From assembly GCA_031253705.1 (NCBI GenBank), contig JAIRVW010000354.1, forward strand, positions 1 through 5,333: a stretch of 5,333 nt of DNA. Direction: 5' to 3'. Shown here in pieces: positions 1 to 5,333 of this stretch (positions are counted from its first letter, which is position 1; each line of letters begins with the position of its first letter). A model generated the notes under the pieces. The model did no database searches and was not told the origin of the DNA. It was given only the letters and a program-made list of their open reading frames with translations. Source of the DNA: Brucellaceae bacterium (GTDB lineage: Bacteria; Pseudomonadota; Alphaproteobacteria; Rhizobiales; Rhizobiaceae). The position numbers were made by a program, and so were the translations under genes.

Positions 1-1
1 G

Positions 2-508
2 GCGCAACCCTCCTCCCGTGCCGACGCCGGTCAGGATGCGATTGCTGATCTGCTGAGCAGTAATGAACATGTGGCCGCTATTCCGGTACAGCCTGCAACC
101 CGTCCGCAGGCTCAGGAACAGCAGGTTGCAATGGTGATGCCGCAGGATGTGCGCAACGGTAAATCCGGTCGCGTTGTAGCGGCTGCGCAGAACAATGCAG
201 CAGTTCCCGCTGAAGCTGTTCGCACTACGGCAAAAGCCGGACGTTCAGATCGTCCTGCCGCTAAAGCCGCAGCGAATGCTGTGCTGCAGCCTGCTGATAA
301 TGCGACAGATGTTGCCATCTCGAATGAGCCGGTAGCTAAAGTGGTTCCGGCGTCCAATCCGGTGTTGCGCAATGATGCAATGCGTCAGGCGCCGACCGTT
401 GTTTATACGGCCGGTTTCCAGAAAGATCTGCCTGCCGGAAATACCAACCGCTTTACAGGCAATGCGGTGACATTCATTCCGATTGCCAAATTCTCAAAGA
501 TCAACTGA
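2..508 (+). CDS. 3' end of an unidentified protein with an Ala/Pro/Gln-rich tail (5'-truncated)
   Basis: The frame is open from the left edge (first full codon at base 2) to a TGA at 506-508, giving 168 visible residues. A GTG at 71 is in frame but has no good ribosome binding site, and coding continues upstream of it, so the true start lies outside the window. The visible part is low complexity, rich in Ala, Val, Pro, Gln and Asn, and looks like a disordered linker. It ends in a more structured-looking segment (VVYTAGF, then RFTGNAVTFIPIAKF). No membrane segment or catalytic motif is visible. From memory, similar C-termini occur in exported DUF882 (peptidase M15-like) proteins of Rhizobiales, which would fit a cell-envelope protein. 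That is a weak inference, since the catalytic domain would be upstream. A strong terminator follows 18 bases after the stop. Confidence 0.75.
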   Translation, partial: AQPSSRADAGQDAIADLLSSNEHVAAIPVQPATRPQAQEQQVAMVMPQDVRNGKSGRVVAAAQNNAAVPAEAVRTTAKAGRSDRPAAKAAANAVLQPADNATDVAISNEPVAKVVPASNPVLRNDAMRQAPTVVYTAGFQKDLPAGNTNRFTGNAVTFIPIAKFSKIN

Positions 509-526
509 TCTCTGCAGAGAGTTAAG

Positions 527-553
527 AAAAAGGGGGCGAAAGCCCCCTTTTTT
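527..553. terminator. Bidirectional intrinsic terminator between convergent genes
   Basis: GGGGGC (532-537), loop GAAA (538-541), GCCCCC (542-547): a perfect six-pair GC stem with a GNRA tetraloop. It is flanked by AAAAA (527-531) and TTTTTT (548-553), so each strand has a U-tract after the stem. It lies between the convergent stops at 508 (plus) and 576 (minus) and probably serves both genes. Confidence 0.93.
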
Positions 554-575
554 ATTGTGCCGATTGAAAGATGTT

Positions 576-1214
576 TCAGGCCTTGAGTGCGGCTGCGGCG
601 GCAGCCAGAACGGTGATCTCGTCCCACTTACCGTCATTGACCAGTTCTTTGGGTGCAATCCATGAGCCGCCGATGCACAGCACATTCGGCAGGCTGAGAT
701 AGGACATGGCATTGCTGAGGCTGATGCCGCCTGTCGGGCAGAAAAATGTACCGGCAAGCGGGGACGACAGCGCTTTAAGATAGGCGGCACCACCAGCCTG
801 TTCGGCAGGGAAGAACTTCACATGCGTATAGCCGCGCTCACGCAGAGCCATGACTTCGCTGGCTGTGGCGCAACCCGGCAACAGCGGTACAGAGCTGTTT
901 TCGGCAGCATCAAGAATGGCATCTGTCGCACCGGGACTAACAATGAACTTGGAACCGGCATTCGCTGCCTGTTCATATTGCGCGGCGTTGAGAATAGTGC
1001 CCGCACCGACAATCGCCTCCGGCACGTCTTCGGCAACGGCACGGATTGCATCCAGTGCGGCTTTGGTGCGCAGGGTGATTTCAATGGCTGGCAGACCGCC
1101 TTTGGCCAAAGCGCGTGCAAGCGGAACCGCATCCTGCGCCTTATCAATCAGCAGAACCGGAATAACAGTCTGTCCTGTCATCACGGGAATGAGGCTCTCA
1201 GTTTTTTGCGGCAT
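576..1214 (-). CDS. eda: KDPG/KHG aldolase (2-dehydro-3-deoxyphosphogluconate aldolase)
   Basis: A 212-residue class I aldolase, full length for the family. It cleaves 2-keto-3-deoxy-6-phosphogluconate to pyruvate and glyceraldehyde-3-phosphate, the last step of the Entner-Doudoroff pathway. Many family members also split 4-hydroxy-2-oxoglutarate. The sequence is a cytosolic single-domain TIM barrel. The catalytic Glu45 in EITLRT and the Schiff-base Lys133 in KFFPAE fall at the same numbers as in the E. coli enzyme. The phosphate-binding Gly162-Gly163 (PTGGI) and Ser184 (GGSW) are also present, so it should be active. The ATG at 1212-1214 is preceded by AGGAG (plus coordinates 1221-1225) with six bases of spacing. 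The neighbours are not Entner-Doudoroff genes: edd, zwf and pgl are absent here. The muramidase lies 78 bases upstream on the same strand, and no clear terminator separates them. Confidence 0.96.
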   Translation of the reverse strand: MPQKTESLIPVMTGQTVIPVLLIDKAQDAVPLARALAKGGLPAIEITLRTKAALDAIRAVAEDVPEAIVGAGTILNAAQYEQAANAGSKFIVSPGATDAILDAAENSSVPLLPGCATASEVMALRERGYTHVKFFPAEQAGGAAYLKALSSPLAGTFFCPTGGISLSNAMSYLSLPNVLCIGGSWIAPKELVNDGKWDEITVLAAAAAALKA

Positions 1215-1237
1215 CTCGCTCTCCTGAAACTGCTCTG

Positions 1238-1267
1238 ATTATTTTTTACAATCGATTTAACGGTCAG
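1238..1267 (-). promoter_or_regulatory. Candidate eda promoter with a palindrome in its spacer
   Basis: Read on the minus strand, CTGACC (1262-1267) resembles a -35 box and AATAAT (1238-1243) a -10 box (five of six), with 18 bases between. The predicted RNA start is near 1231, leaving a short leader with the AGGAG site. The palindrome AATCGATT (1250-1257) sits inside the spacer, where a repressor could bind. Its central CG resembles LacI-family operators, but eight bases are too few to be sure. The local sequence is AT-rich, so chance matches are possible. Confidence 0.35.
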
Positions 1268-1292
1268 GCAGCATTTTGTCTATGCTCTTCGT

Positions 1293-1907
1293 TCAGGTGT
1301 CCATGAGGGGAGCGGGCGGAAACAGCGGCTGATAAAGCGCATAGGCCTGTGCGAGTTTGCGGTCATACTGATTTTTGGCATAAAGCGGGCCGTTGTAACT
1401 AGAGGCAAGTTTCTGCCAGTCATGATTGTTCAGTGCATCGCGTAAATTACTGTAAATGAGAAAGCGGCACATCAGTTCAATCTGCTCCTGCACTGAAGCG
1501 CGTACAACCTCCGCCATTTCGGTGACAGAAGGGTAGCCTAGCCAGTGCCAATGCGCGCCCATAACCTGACCGACACCCCATGAGGTGGATTCATAAGCAG
1601 CATCCCGATTGATCCGGGAGGCTTTATCGAGCAATTGCCAGCGCGCTGCCTGTGTGGCGGGATTGGCAACAGCTCCGGCCTTTGGTGAAGAAAGCCCGAG
1701 TGCTCTGGCTTTTTGCTGATCGGCAGGGGAGAGGCGCTTGTCAAAATAATGGCCTTCAAAGCGGATTAATGGCTCATCGCGTCCGTTGATACGGGTGGTG
1801 GTGATGCCGCCGCTTTCCGTTTGGGCAATTGCTGCTAAAGCGGCGGGATCAAGATTATGGGTCTGTCCTGCCTGTGCAAACAGGTCTCTGATGGCTGCGT
1901 TGAACAT
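1293..1907 (-). CDS. DUF3380-type N-acetylmuramidase (phage endolysin-like)
   Basis: With the start used here the protein is 204 residues. It resembles the N-acetylmuramidase domain of Pfam DUF3380 (PF11860), found in phage endolysins, which cut the MurNAc-GlcNAc bond of peptidoglycan. Family-like blocks in order are IAQTESGG (28-34 region, with Glu31 a plausible catalytic acid), IRFEGHYF (48-55), YESTSWGVGQVMG (105-117), and a C-terminal YNGPLY (171-176) followed by a Tyr/Lys-rich helix. There is no signal peptide, membrane segment or peptidoglycan-binding domain, so export would need a holin or another route. The reading frame extends 14 codons further, to an ATG at 1949. The ATG at 1905-1907 is preferred because AGGAG lies eight bases before it and the extra residues do not look like family sequence. 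No holin, spanin or phage structural gene is nearby, so it may be a domesticated phage gene. Family assignment is from motif memory. Confidence 0.85.
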   Translation of the reverse strand: MFNAAIRDLFAQAGQTHNLDPAALAAIAQTESGGITTTRINGRDEPLIRFEGHYFDKRLSPADQQKARALGLSSPKAGAVANPATQAARWQLLDKASRINRDAAYESTSWGVGQVMGAHWHWLGYPSVTEMAEVVRASVQEQIELMCRFLIYSNLRDALNNHDWQKLASSYNGPLYAKNQYDRKLAQAYALYQPLFPPAPLMDT

Positions 1908-2036
1908 CTCTGCCTCTCCTGAGTGATCGAACCTGTTCAAATGTCTCATGCGAGTTCAGCGAGGGGATAAATAGGGGGCAGATAAAGCTGTCGTCTGTAT
2001 CAAAATCCGGCACTGATCTTGAAAACAGCTAAAAGC

Positions 2037-2133
2037 GGCGTTACAGCAAAGCCAACAGATCCGTCTGTTTTCGGCTGTCTGACAGATTTTGTAATCGCCA
2101 GGCGGAATATCACGGCAGCGCCTTTGCGAGGCG
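2037..2133 (+). promoter_or_regulatory. Foldable leader upstream of trhO, possible cis-regulatory RNA
   Basis: GGCG+TTACA (2037-2045) can pair with TGTAA+CGCC (2090-2099, one bulged T at 2095). This encloses a hairpin AACAGA/TCTGTT with loop TCCG (2054-2069) and a smaller one CTGT/ACAG (2075-2085), giving a three-way junction. Downstream, AGGCG (2100-2104) and AGGCG (2129-2133) compete for the same CGCCT (2119-2123). The last hairpin ends ten bases before the GAGGT ribosome binding site at 2144-2148. I recognise no known riboswitch, and no convincing promoter was found, so whether this region is transcribed is unknown. The rest of the 1908-2154 gap holds no gene I can support; a promoter for the minus-strand muramidase should lie there but I cannot place it. 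Confidence 0.3.
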
Positions 2134-2154
2134 ACCAGCTATTGAGGTCTATTT

Positions 2155-3078
2155 ATGTGTGAAGCACATTTCACTGTTGCTGCGCTTTATTGTTTTGCGC
2201 GTTTTCCTGATTTTGAAGCCTATCAGGCTCCGCTGACTGAACTTTGCGACCAGAATGGTATCAAAGGGACATTGCTGCTGGCTGCTGAAGGGCTGAATGG
2301 TACCGTTGCAGGGCCAAAGGCCGGTATTGCCGCGCTGATTGCTTTCATTGAAGCTATTCCTGCCTTGCGCGAGCAGAATATTGAACTGAAATATTCAACA
2401 GCTAGCCAGATGCCGTTTAACCGCATGAAAGTACGTCTCAAGAAAGAGATCGTCACCATGGGCGTGGACGGGATTGATCCGCTGCAGAGCGTCGGCACCT
2501 ATGTGCAGCCGGAAGAGTGGAATGCGCTGATCGACGATGAGAATACGATCCTCATCGATACGCGTAATGATTATGAATATGCTATCGGCACTTTCAAAGG
2601 TGCGATTGATCCGAAAACCAAGACTTTCCGTGAGTTCCCGCAATGGGTTGAAGATCATCGCGGTGATCTGGAAGGCAAGAAGATTGCCATGTTCTGCACC
2701 GGTGGCATCCGCTGCGAAAAGGCGACCGCTTTTGTAAAAGGTCTGGGCTTTGATGATGTTTTCCACCTCAAAGGCGGAATTCTGAAATATCTCGAAGATA
2801 TGCCTGCTGAAGATACGCGCTGGGAAGGCGAGTGCTTTGTTTTTGACGAGCGCGTCTCTGTTGGTCATGGTCTGGTGGAAGGTGATGTGGAACTGTGCCG
2901 CGCCTGCCGTAATCCGGTAACGCCGGAAGGCAAGCTGTCTCAGTTCTATGAAGAGGGTATTTCCTGCGACAGCTGCTATCATGAGCGCTCTGATGCTGAC
3001 CGTGCCCGTTATGCGGAGCGCCAGCGTCAGGTTCTGCTTGCCAAGCAGCGCGGTGCCAAGCAGCATATCGGCGACTGA
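2155..3078 (+). CDS. trhO: tRNA uridine(34) hydroxylase TrhO (UPF0176, rhodanese family; YceA-like)
   Basis: A 307-residue protein, typical of the family. TrhO carries out oxygen-dependent hydroxylation of U34 in tRNA anticodons to 5-hydroxyuridine, the first step toward cmo5U- or mo5U-type wobble bases that widen codon reading. The N-terminal 95 or so residues form the UPF0176 domain ([13 protein letters not shown] and [15 protein letters not shown] are typical). A rhodanese domain follows at about 120-215 ([10 protein letters not shown], then the active-site loop CTGGIRC with Cys181 and Cys187). The C-terminal region has two cysteine pairs, C248-x-x-C251 and C271-x-x-C274, which look like a metal site, and ends in a basic Arg/Gln/Lys-rich helix suited to RNA contact. 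The ATG at 2155 has GAGGT (2144-2148) six bases before it. The gene appears to be a single transcription unit, closed by the terminator at 3103-3132. Confidence 0.95.
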   Translation: MCEAHFTVAALYCFARFPDFEAYQAPLTELCDQNGIKGTLLLAAEGLNGTVAGPKAGIAALIAFIEAIPALREQNIELKYSTASQMPFNRMKVRLKKEIVTMGVDGIDPLQSVGTYVQPEEWNALIDDENTILIDTRNDYEYAIGTFKGAIDPKTKTFREFPQWVEDHRGDLEGKKIAMFCTGGIRCEKATAFVKGLGFDDVFHLKGGILKYLEDMPAEDTRWEGECFVFDERVSVGHGLVEGDVELCRACRNPVTPEGKLSQFYEEGISCDSCYHERSDADRARYAERQRQVLLAKQRGAKQHIGD

Positions 3079-3102
3079 TCTTTTTTGATCTGTATAATCT
3101 GC

Positions 3103-3132
3103 AAAAGGCTCTCCTTCCGGAGAGCCTTTTTT
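3103..3132 (+). terminator. Intrinsic terminator of trhO
   Basis: AAAAGGCTCTCC (3103-3114), loop TTCC (3115-3118), GGAGAGCCTTTT (3119-3130): a perfect 12-pair stem running straight into a six-T tract (3127-3132). It starts 25 bases after the trhO stop and isolates trhO from the mod promoter a few dozen bases downstream. Confidence 0.95.
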
Positions 3133-3155
3133 ATTGCTTGATGCATAGGGCAGGA

Positions 3156-3183
3156 ATCGTTATGCATGATGAAATATAATGAT
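3156..3183 (+). promoter_or_regulatory. Probable ModE operator (Mo-box) of the modABC operon
   Basis: ATCGTTAT (3156-3163) and ATAATGAT (3176-3183) form an inverted repeat separated by 12 bases, with one mismatched pair between the half-sites (ATCGTTAT versus ATCATTAT). As I remember it, the ModE consensus has ATCGnTAT-type half-sites in the same 8-12-8 layout. The site lies directly upstream of modA and covers the -10 box, so molybdate-loaded ModE bound here would block RNA polymerase. No modE gene is in the window. Confidence 0.72.
3175..3180 (+). promoter_or_regulatory. -10 box of the modABC promoter
   Basis: A perfect TATAAT. The predicted RNA start is near 3187, giving a leader of roughly 20 bases before the modA ATG. 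No good -35 box is present at 16-18 bases upstream (the region reads about AGGAAT), so the promoter may be intrinsically weak or rely on other contacts. Confidence 0.6.
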
Positions 3184-3195
3184 TGAAGCAATATT

Positions 3196-3200
3196 GAGGG
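3196..3200 (+). promoter_or_regulatory. Ribosome binding site that fixes the modA start
   Basis: GAGGG, five bases before the ATG at 3206. The alternative in-frame ATG at 3179 has no such site before it and overlaps the -10 box. Confidence 0.8.
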
Positions 3201-3205
3201 ATATC

Positions 3206-3949
3206 ATGATCAGATTTGTTGTTGCACTTGGCCTGCTTGCCGGAACTGCCCTGCCAACCTTTGCGGCAGAGAAGATTGTTGTTTTCGCTGCGGCAAGCAT
3301 GAAAGACGTGATTGATACCGCGGCAGAAAAGTTCAAAGCCGAAAACGGCTCGGAAGTGTCCGCGTCCTATGCGTCTTCTTCCGTGTTGGCCAAGCAGATT
3401 GAATCCGGTGCGCCTGCTGCCATTTTCATTTCGGCAGATCTCGACTGGATGGATTATGTGCAGGAACGCAAGCTGATCGATAATGACAGCCGCGCTGTGA
3501 TTGCCGGTAATGCGCTGGTGATTGCCGGTGCCAAAGATGCCAAACCTGCGGAAGCAGCTGAAATCCTGAAAGCCGGTCGTTTCTCGATGGGCGATCCTTC
3601 CAATGTGCCGGCCGGTAAATATGGCAAGGCTGCTTTGGAAAAGCTCGGCATCTGGGCTGACGTGTCTGCCAATGCCGTTTTTGCTGAAAACGTGCGTGTA
3701 GCACTGCAATATGTGTCCCGCGGCGAAGTCAATGCCGGTATCGTCTATGCGTCTGACCGTGCGCAGGTACCTGAACTGACAGAAGTTTACCGCTTCCCTG
3801 CATCCCGCCACGCGCCAATTCTCTATCCTGCGGCGCTGGTCGGTACACCGGACGAAAATGCCAAGGCGTTTCTGGCATTCCTGCGCAGCGATGCCGGTCA
3901 GGCAATCATTGCCGATAAAGGCTTTGTGCCAGCGGCTGATGCGAAATAA
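3206..3949 (+). CDS. modA: Molybdate ABC transporter, periplasmic binding protein
   Basis: A 247-residue precursor. ModA captures molybdate (and tungstate) in the periplasm and delivers it to ModB. Residues 1-20 form a signal peptide: Arg3, a hydrophobic core (FVVALGLLAGTAL) and likely cleavage after Ala20 in PTFA-AEK. The mature protein shows the family pattern: IVVFAAASM (Ser31) and YASSS (Ser57-59) for oxyanion hydrogen bonds, the GDPSNVPAGKYG block (Asp130 to Gly140, with Ala136), ENVR, and GIVYASD with Tyr181, matching the Ser/Ser/Ala/Val/Tyr ligand set known from E. coli ModA. The reading frame allows an ATG nine codons earlier (3179). The start at 3206 is preferred because it has GAGGG before it, gives a clean signal peptide, and lies downstream of the predicted RNA start. 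It is the first gene of modABC; modB starts 12 bases after its stop. Confidence 0.96.
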   Translation: MIRFVVALGLLAGTALPTFAAEKIVVFAAASMKDVIDTAAEKFKAENGSEVSASYASSSVLAKQIESGAPAAIFISADLDWMDYVQERKLIDNDSRAVIAGNALVIAGAKDAKPAEAAEILKAGRFSMGDPSNVPAGKYGKAALEKLGIWADVSANAVFAENVRVALQYVSRGEVNAGIVYASDRAQVPELTEVYRFPASRHAPILYPAALVGTPDENAKAFLAFLRSDAGQAIIADKGFVPAADAK

Positions 3950-3961
3950 AGCATTGGTTTG

Positions 3962-4645
3962 ATGATGCTGACGCCGGAAATGGAAATTATCGCTCTGTCT
4001 TTGAGAATAGCAGGGATCGCTATTCTCGGAGCTTTGCCGGTTGCTTTTGGTTTTGCGTGGATATTGGCGCGCTATAATTTCCCCGGCAAAAGCCTGCTTC
4101 AGGCGGTGCTGACCATGCCTTTGGTCTTGCCGCCTGTGGTCACCGGTTATTTTCTGCTGGTGCTGTTTGGTGCGCGCGGCGCTATCGGTAGTGTATTGCT
4201 TGACTGGTTTGGTTTTACATTCGCTTTCCGCTGGACGGGTGCGGCGCTTGCTGCCGGAGTGATGGCGCTGCCATTGCTGATCCGCCCGATGCGGCTGGCG
4301 ATTGAGAATATTGACAAAGGTTTGGAAGAGGCTGCCCGCACATTGGGTGCAGGGCGTATCAAAGCCTTTATGACGGTGACACTGCCTTTGCTGATGCCGG
4401 GCATCATTGCCGGCAGCGTGCTGGGCTTTGCCAAAGCGCTGGGTGAGTTCGGCGCAACGATTACTTTCGTTTCCAATATTCCGGGTGAGACCCAAACCCT
4501 GTCTCTGGCGATTTATGCCCTGATGCAGAGCCCGAGCGGTGATGCGGCAGCGTTGAAGCTCATTCTGGTTTCGGTTGTGCTGTCGGTGTTGGCAGTGGTG
4601 TTGTCCGAATGGCTGCAGCGCCGGTTGAGCGGGGCGGGCAAATGA
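3962..4645 (+). CDS. modB: Molybdate ABC transporter, permease
   Basis: A 227-residue inner-membrane protein, normal length for ModB. It forms the dimeric molybdate channel between ModA and ModC. Hydrophobic segments are at roughly 9-36, 45-70, 88-110, 135-160 and 192-217. MPLVLPPVVTGYFLL (52-66) is a ModB hallmark. The cytoplasmic coupling loop has the EAA motif (EEAARTLGA from Glu122, ending at VTLP), which docks onto ModC. The GFAKALGEFGAT block after it is also typical. The start is ambiguous: TTG (3959), ATG (3962) and ATG (3965) follow one another in frame, and none has a strong ribosome binding site. Translation is probably coupled to modA, whose stop lies 12 bases upstream. Its stop overlaps the modC start as ATGA. 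Confidence 0.95.
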   Translation: MMLTPEMEIIALSLRIAGIAILGALPVAFGFAWILARYNFPGKSLLQAVLTMPLVLPPVVTGYFLLVLFGARGAIGSVLLDWFGFTFAFRWTGAALAAGVMALPLLIRPMRLAIENIDKGLEEAARTLGAGRIKAFMTVTLPLLMPGIIAGSVLGFAKALGEFGATITFVSNIPGETQTLSLAIYALMQSPSGDAAALKLILVSVVLSVLAVVLSEWLQRRLSGAGK

Positions 4646-5333
4646 TCCAGAAAGTTCTTTCCAATGCGCTCGATCTGAATGTCAAAGGCGGCAATGGCGG
4701 TTTTCGTGTTGAAGCGGCTTTCCGTGCTGAAACCGGTGTTACGGCACTGTTTGGTGCATCTGGTGCCGGTAAAACCACATTGCTGCGGATGATTGCCGGA
4801 ACGCTGCGCCCTGAGGAAGGGCGTATTGCGATCGGCAATCTGGTGCTGTTTGACAGCGCTAAGAACATCAATCTCAAGCCTGAAGAGCGCCGTATCGGCT
4901 ATGTCTATCAGGATGCACGGCTCTTCCCGCATCTCAATGTGTTGCGCAATCTGACCTATGCGCAATGGGCGGGCAAGCGTAAGCCGGAGCGCAAGCTTGA
5001 GGAAATCACCGAGCTGCTCGGTATCGGCGCATTATTACAGCGCAAACCGCACCAGTTGTCCGGCGGGGAGAAACAGCGTGTGGCTATCGGGCGGGCATTG
5101 CTGTCGGCTCCGCGTCTGTTGTTGCTGGATGAGCCGTTGTCCTCGCTGGATCATGCGCGGCGTCAGGAAATTTTGCCTTATCTGGAGCGTCTGCGCGATG
5201 AAAGCGGGCTGCCGATTGTCTTTGTCAGCCATGAGGTGGATGAGGTCGCGCGGCTGGCGGATACGCTTGTGCTGCTGGAGCGGGGACGGGTACGGGAAAG
5301 CGGTTCAGTGTTTGATATTTTCAGCCAGATTGA
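4642..5333 (+). CDS. modC: Molybdate ABC transporter, ATP-binding protein (3'-truncated by window end)
   Basis: The frame opens at the ATG at 4642-4644, overlapping the modB stop by four bases (ATGA), and stays open for 230 codons to the right edge. It is a cytosolic ABC ATPase that powers molybdate import. All nucleotide-binding motifs are present in order: Walker A GASGAGKTT (38-46), Q-loop Gln90 in YVYQDARLFPHL, the ModC-typical signature LSGGEKQR (139-146), Walker B LLLLDEP (159-165) with Glu164, D-loop SSLD (167-170) and the switch His197 in VSHE. ModC proteins are usually about 350-360 residues, so the missing part should be mainly the TOBE/Mop molybdate-binding domain. The ribosome binding site is poor (G-rich GGGGCGGG), fitting translational coupling to modB. 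Confidence 0.96.
   Translation, partial: MIQKVLSNALDLNVKGGNGGFRVEAAFRAETGVTALFGASGAGKTTLLRMIAGTLRPEEGRIAIGNLVLFDSAKNINLKPEERRIGYVYQDARLFPHLNVLRNLTYAQWAGKRKPERKLEEITELLGIGALLQRKPHQLSGGEKQRVAIGRALLSAPRLLLLDEPLSSLDHARRQEILPYLERLRDESGLPIVFVSHEVDEVARLADTLVLLERGRVRESGSVFDIFSQI

Noticed and set aside
822..1238. Plus-strand open frames opposite eda
   Set aside because: Shadows of eda, whose catalytic residues are all in place on the minus strand.
1270..1286. AGCAT/ATGCT hairpin after the muramidase stop as a terminator
   Set aside because: Only five AT-rich pairs with a seven-base loop and no U-tract on the minus strand; too weak to call.
2395..3066. Minus-strand open frame of 223 codons opposite trhO
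   Set aside because: Antisense shadow of a well-supported gene; no ribosome binding site or domain recognised.
3077..3092. GATC-T6-GATC after the trhO stop
   Set aside because: Each GATC is self-palindromic and the spacer is a plain T run; the strong stem at 3103-3132 is the real terminator.
3179..3205. N-terminal extension of modA from the ATG at 3179
   Set aside because: Overlaps the -10 box, lacks a ribosome binding site, and adds residues before an otherwise normal signal peptide.
3131..4495. Minus-strand open frame of 454 codons
   Set aside because: It lies antisense to modA and modB, is unusually rich in Gln, Arg, His and Asn, has no recognisable domain, and its frame is explained by the codon bias of the genes opposite.
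1..5333. CRISPR array, tRNA, rRNA, insertion sequence or defence system
   Set aside because: No direct repeats with regular spacing, no RNA gene signatures, no transposase or terminal repeats, and no effector-like genes were seen on either strand.

Overview
This window looks like a piece of an alphaproteobacterial genome, most likely from the Brucella/Ochrobactrum group (Brucellaceae). That is judged from protein character, moderate GC, and a gene neighbourhood I remember from Brucella chromosome II (mod genes next to a rhodanese-family gene and a KDPG aldolase). It is recall, not a search result.

Layout: (1) 2-508 is the 3' end of a plus-strand gene whose start lies outside the window; only an Ala/Pro/Gln-rich tail and a short conserved-looking C-terminus are visible. 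(2) A strong bidirectional terminator at 527-553 separates it from two minus-strand genes: eda (576-1214), a KDPG/KHG aldolase with all key residues, and upstream of it a DUF3380-type N-acetylmuramidase (1293-1907), a phage-endolysin-like family. (3) A 247-base divergent intergenic region (1908-2154) contains foldable sequence just before the plus-strand gene trhO (2155-3078), a rhodanese-family tRNA U34 hydroxylase, which ends at a near-perfect terminator (3103-3132). (4) The molybdate ABC transporter operon modA-modB-modC runs from 3206 to the right edge. ModC is cut after the ATPase domain, before the expected C-terminal TOBE/Mop domain.

The mod genes act together: ModA binds molybdate in the periplasm, ModB forms the membrane channel, and ModC drives transport with ATP, supplying molybdenum-cofactor enzymes. 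The clearest regulatory signal is an imperfect inverted repeat at 3156-3183 with the half-site sequence and spacing of a ModE operator. It overlaps a perfect TATAAT -10 box, so molybdate-dependent repression is the natural reading. The same promoter position argues that modA starts at 3206, not at the upstream ATG at 3179.

Most of the window is ordinary chromosomal housekeeping and transport. I see no CRISPR array, tRNA, rRNA, insertion sequence or new multi-gene system. The least explained items are the structured trhO leader and the isolated phage-like muramidase.
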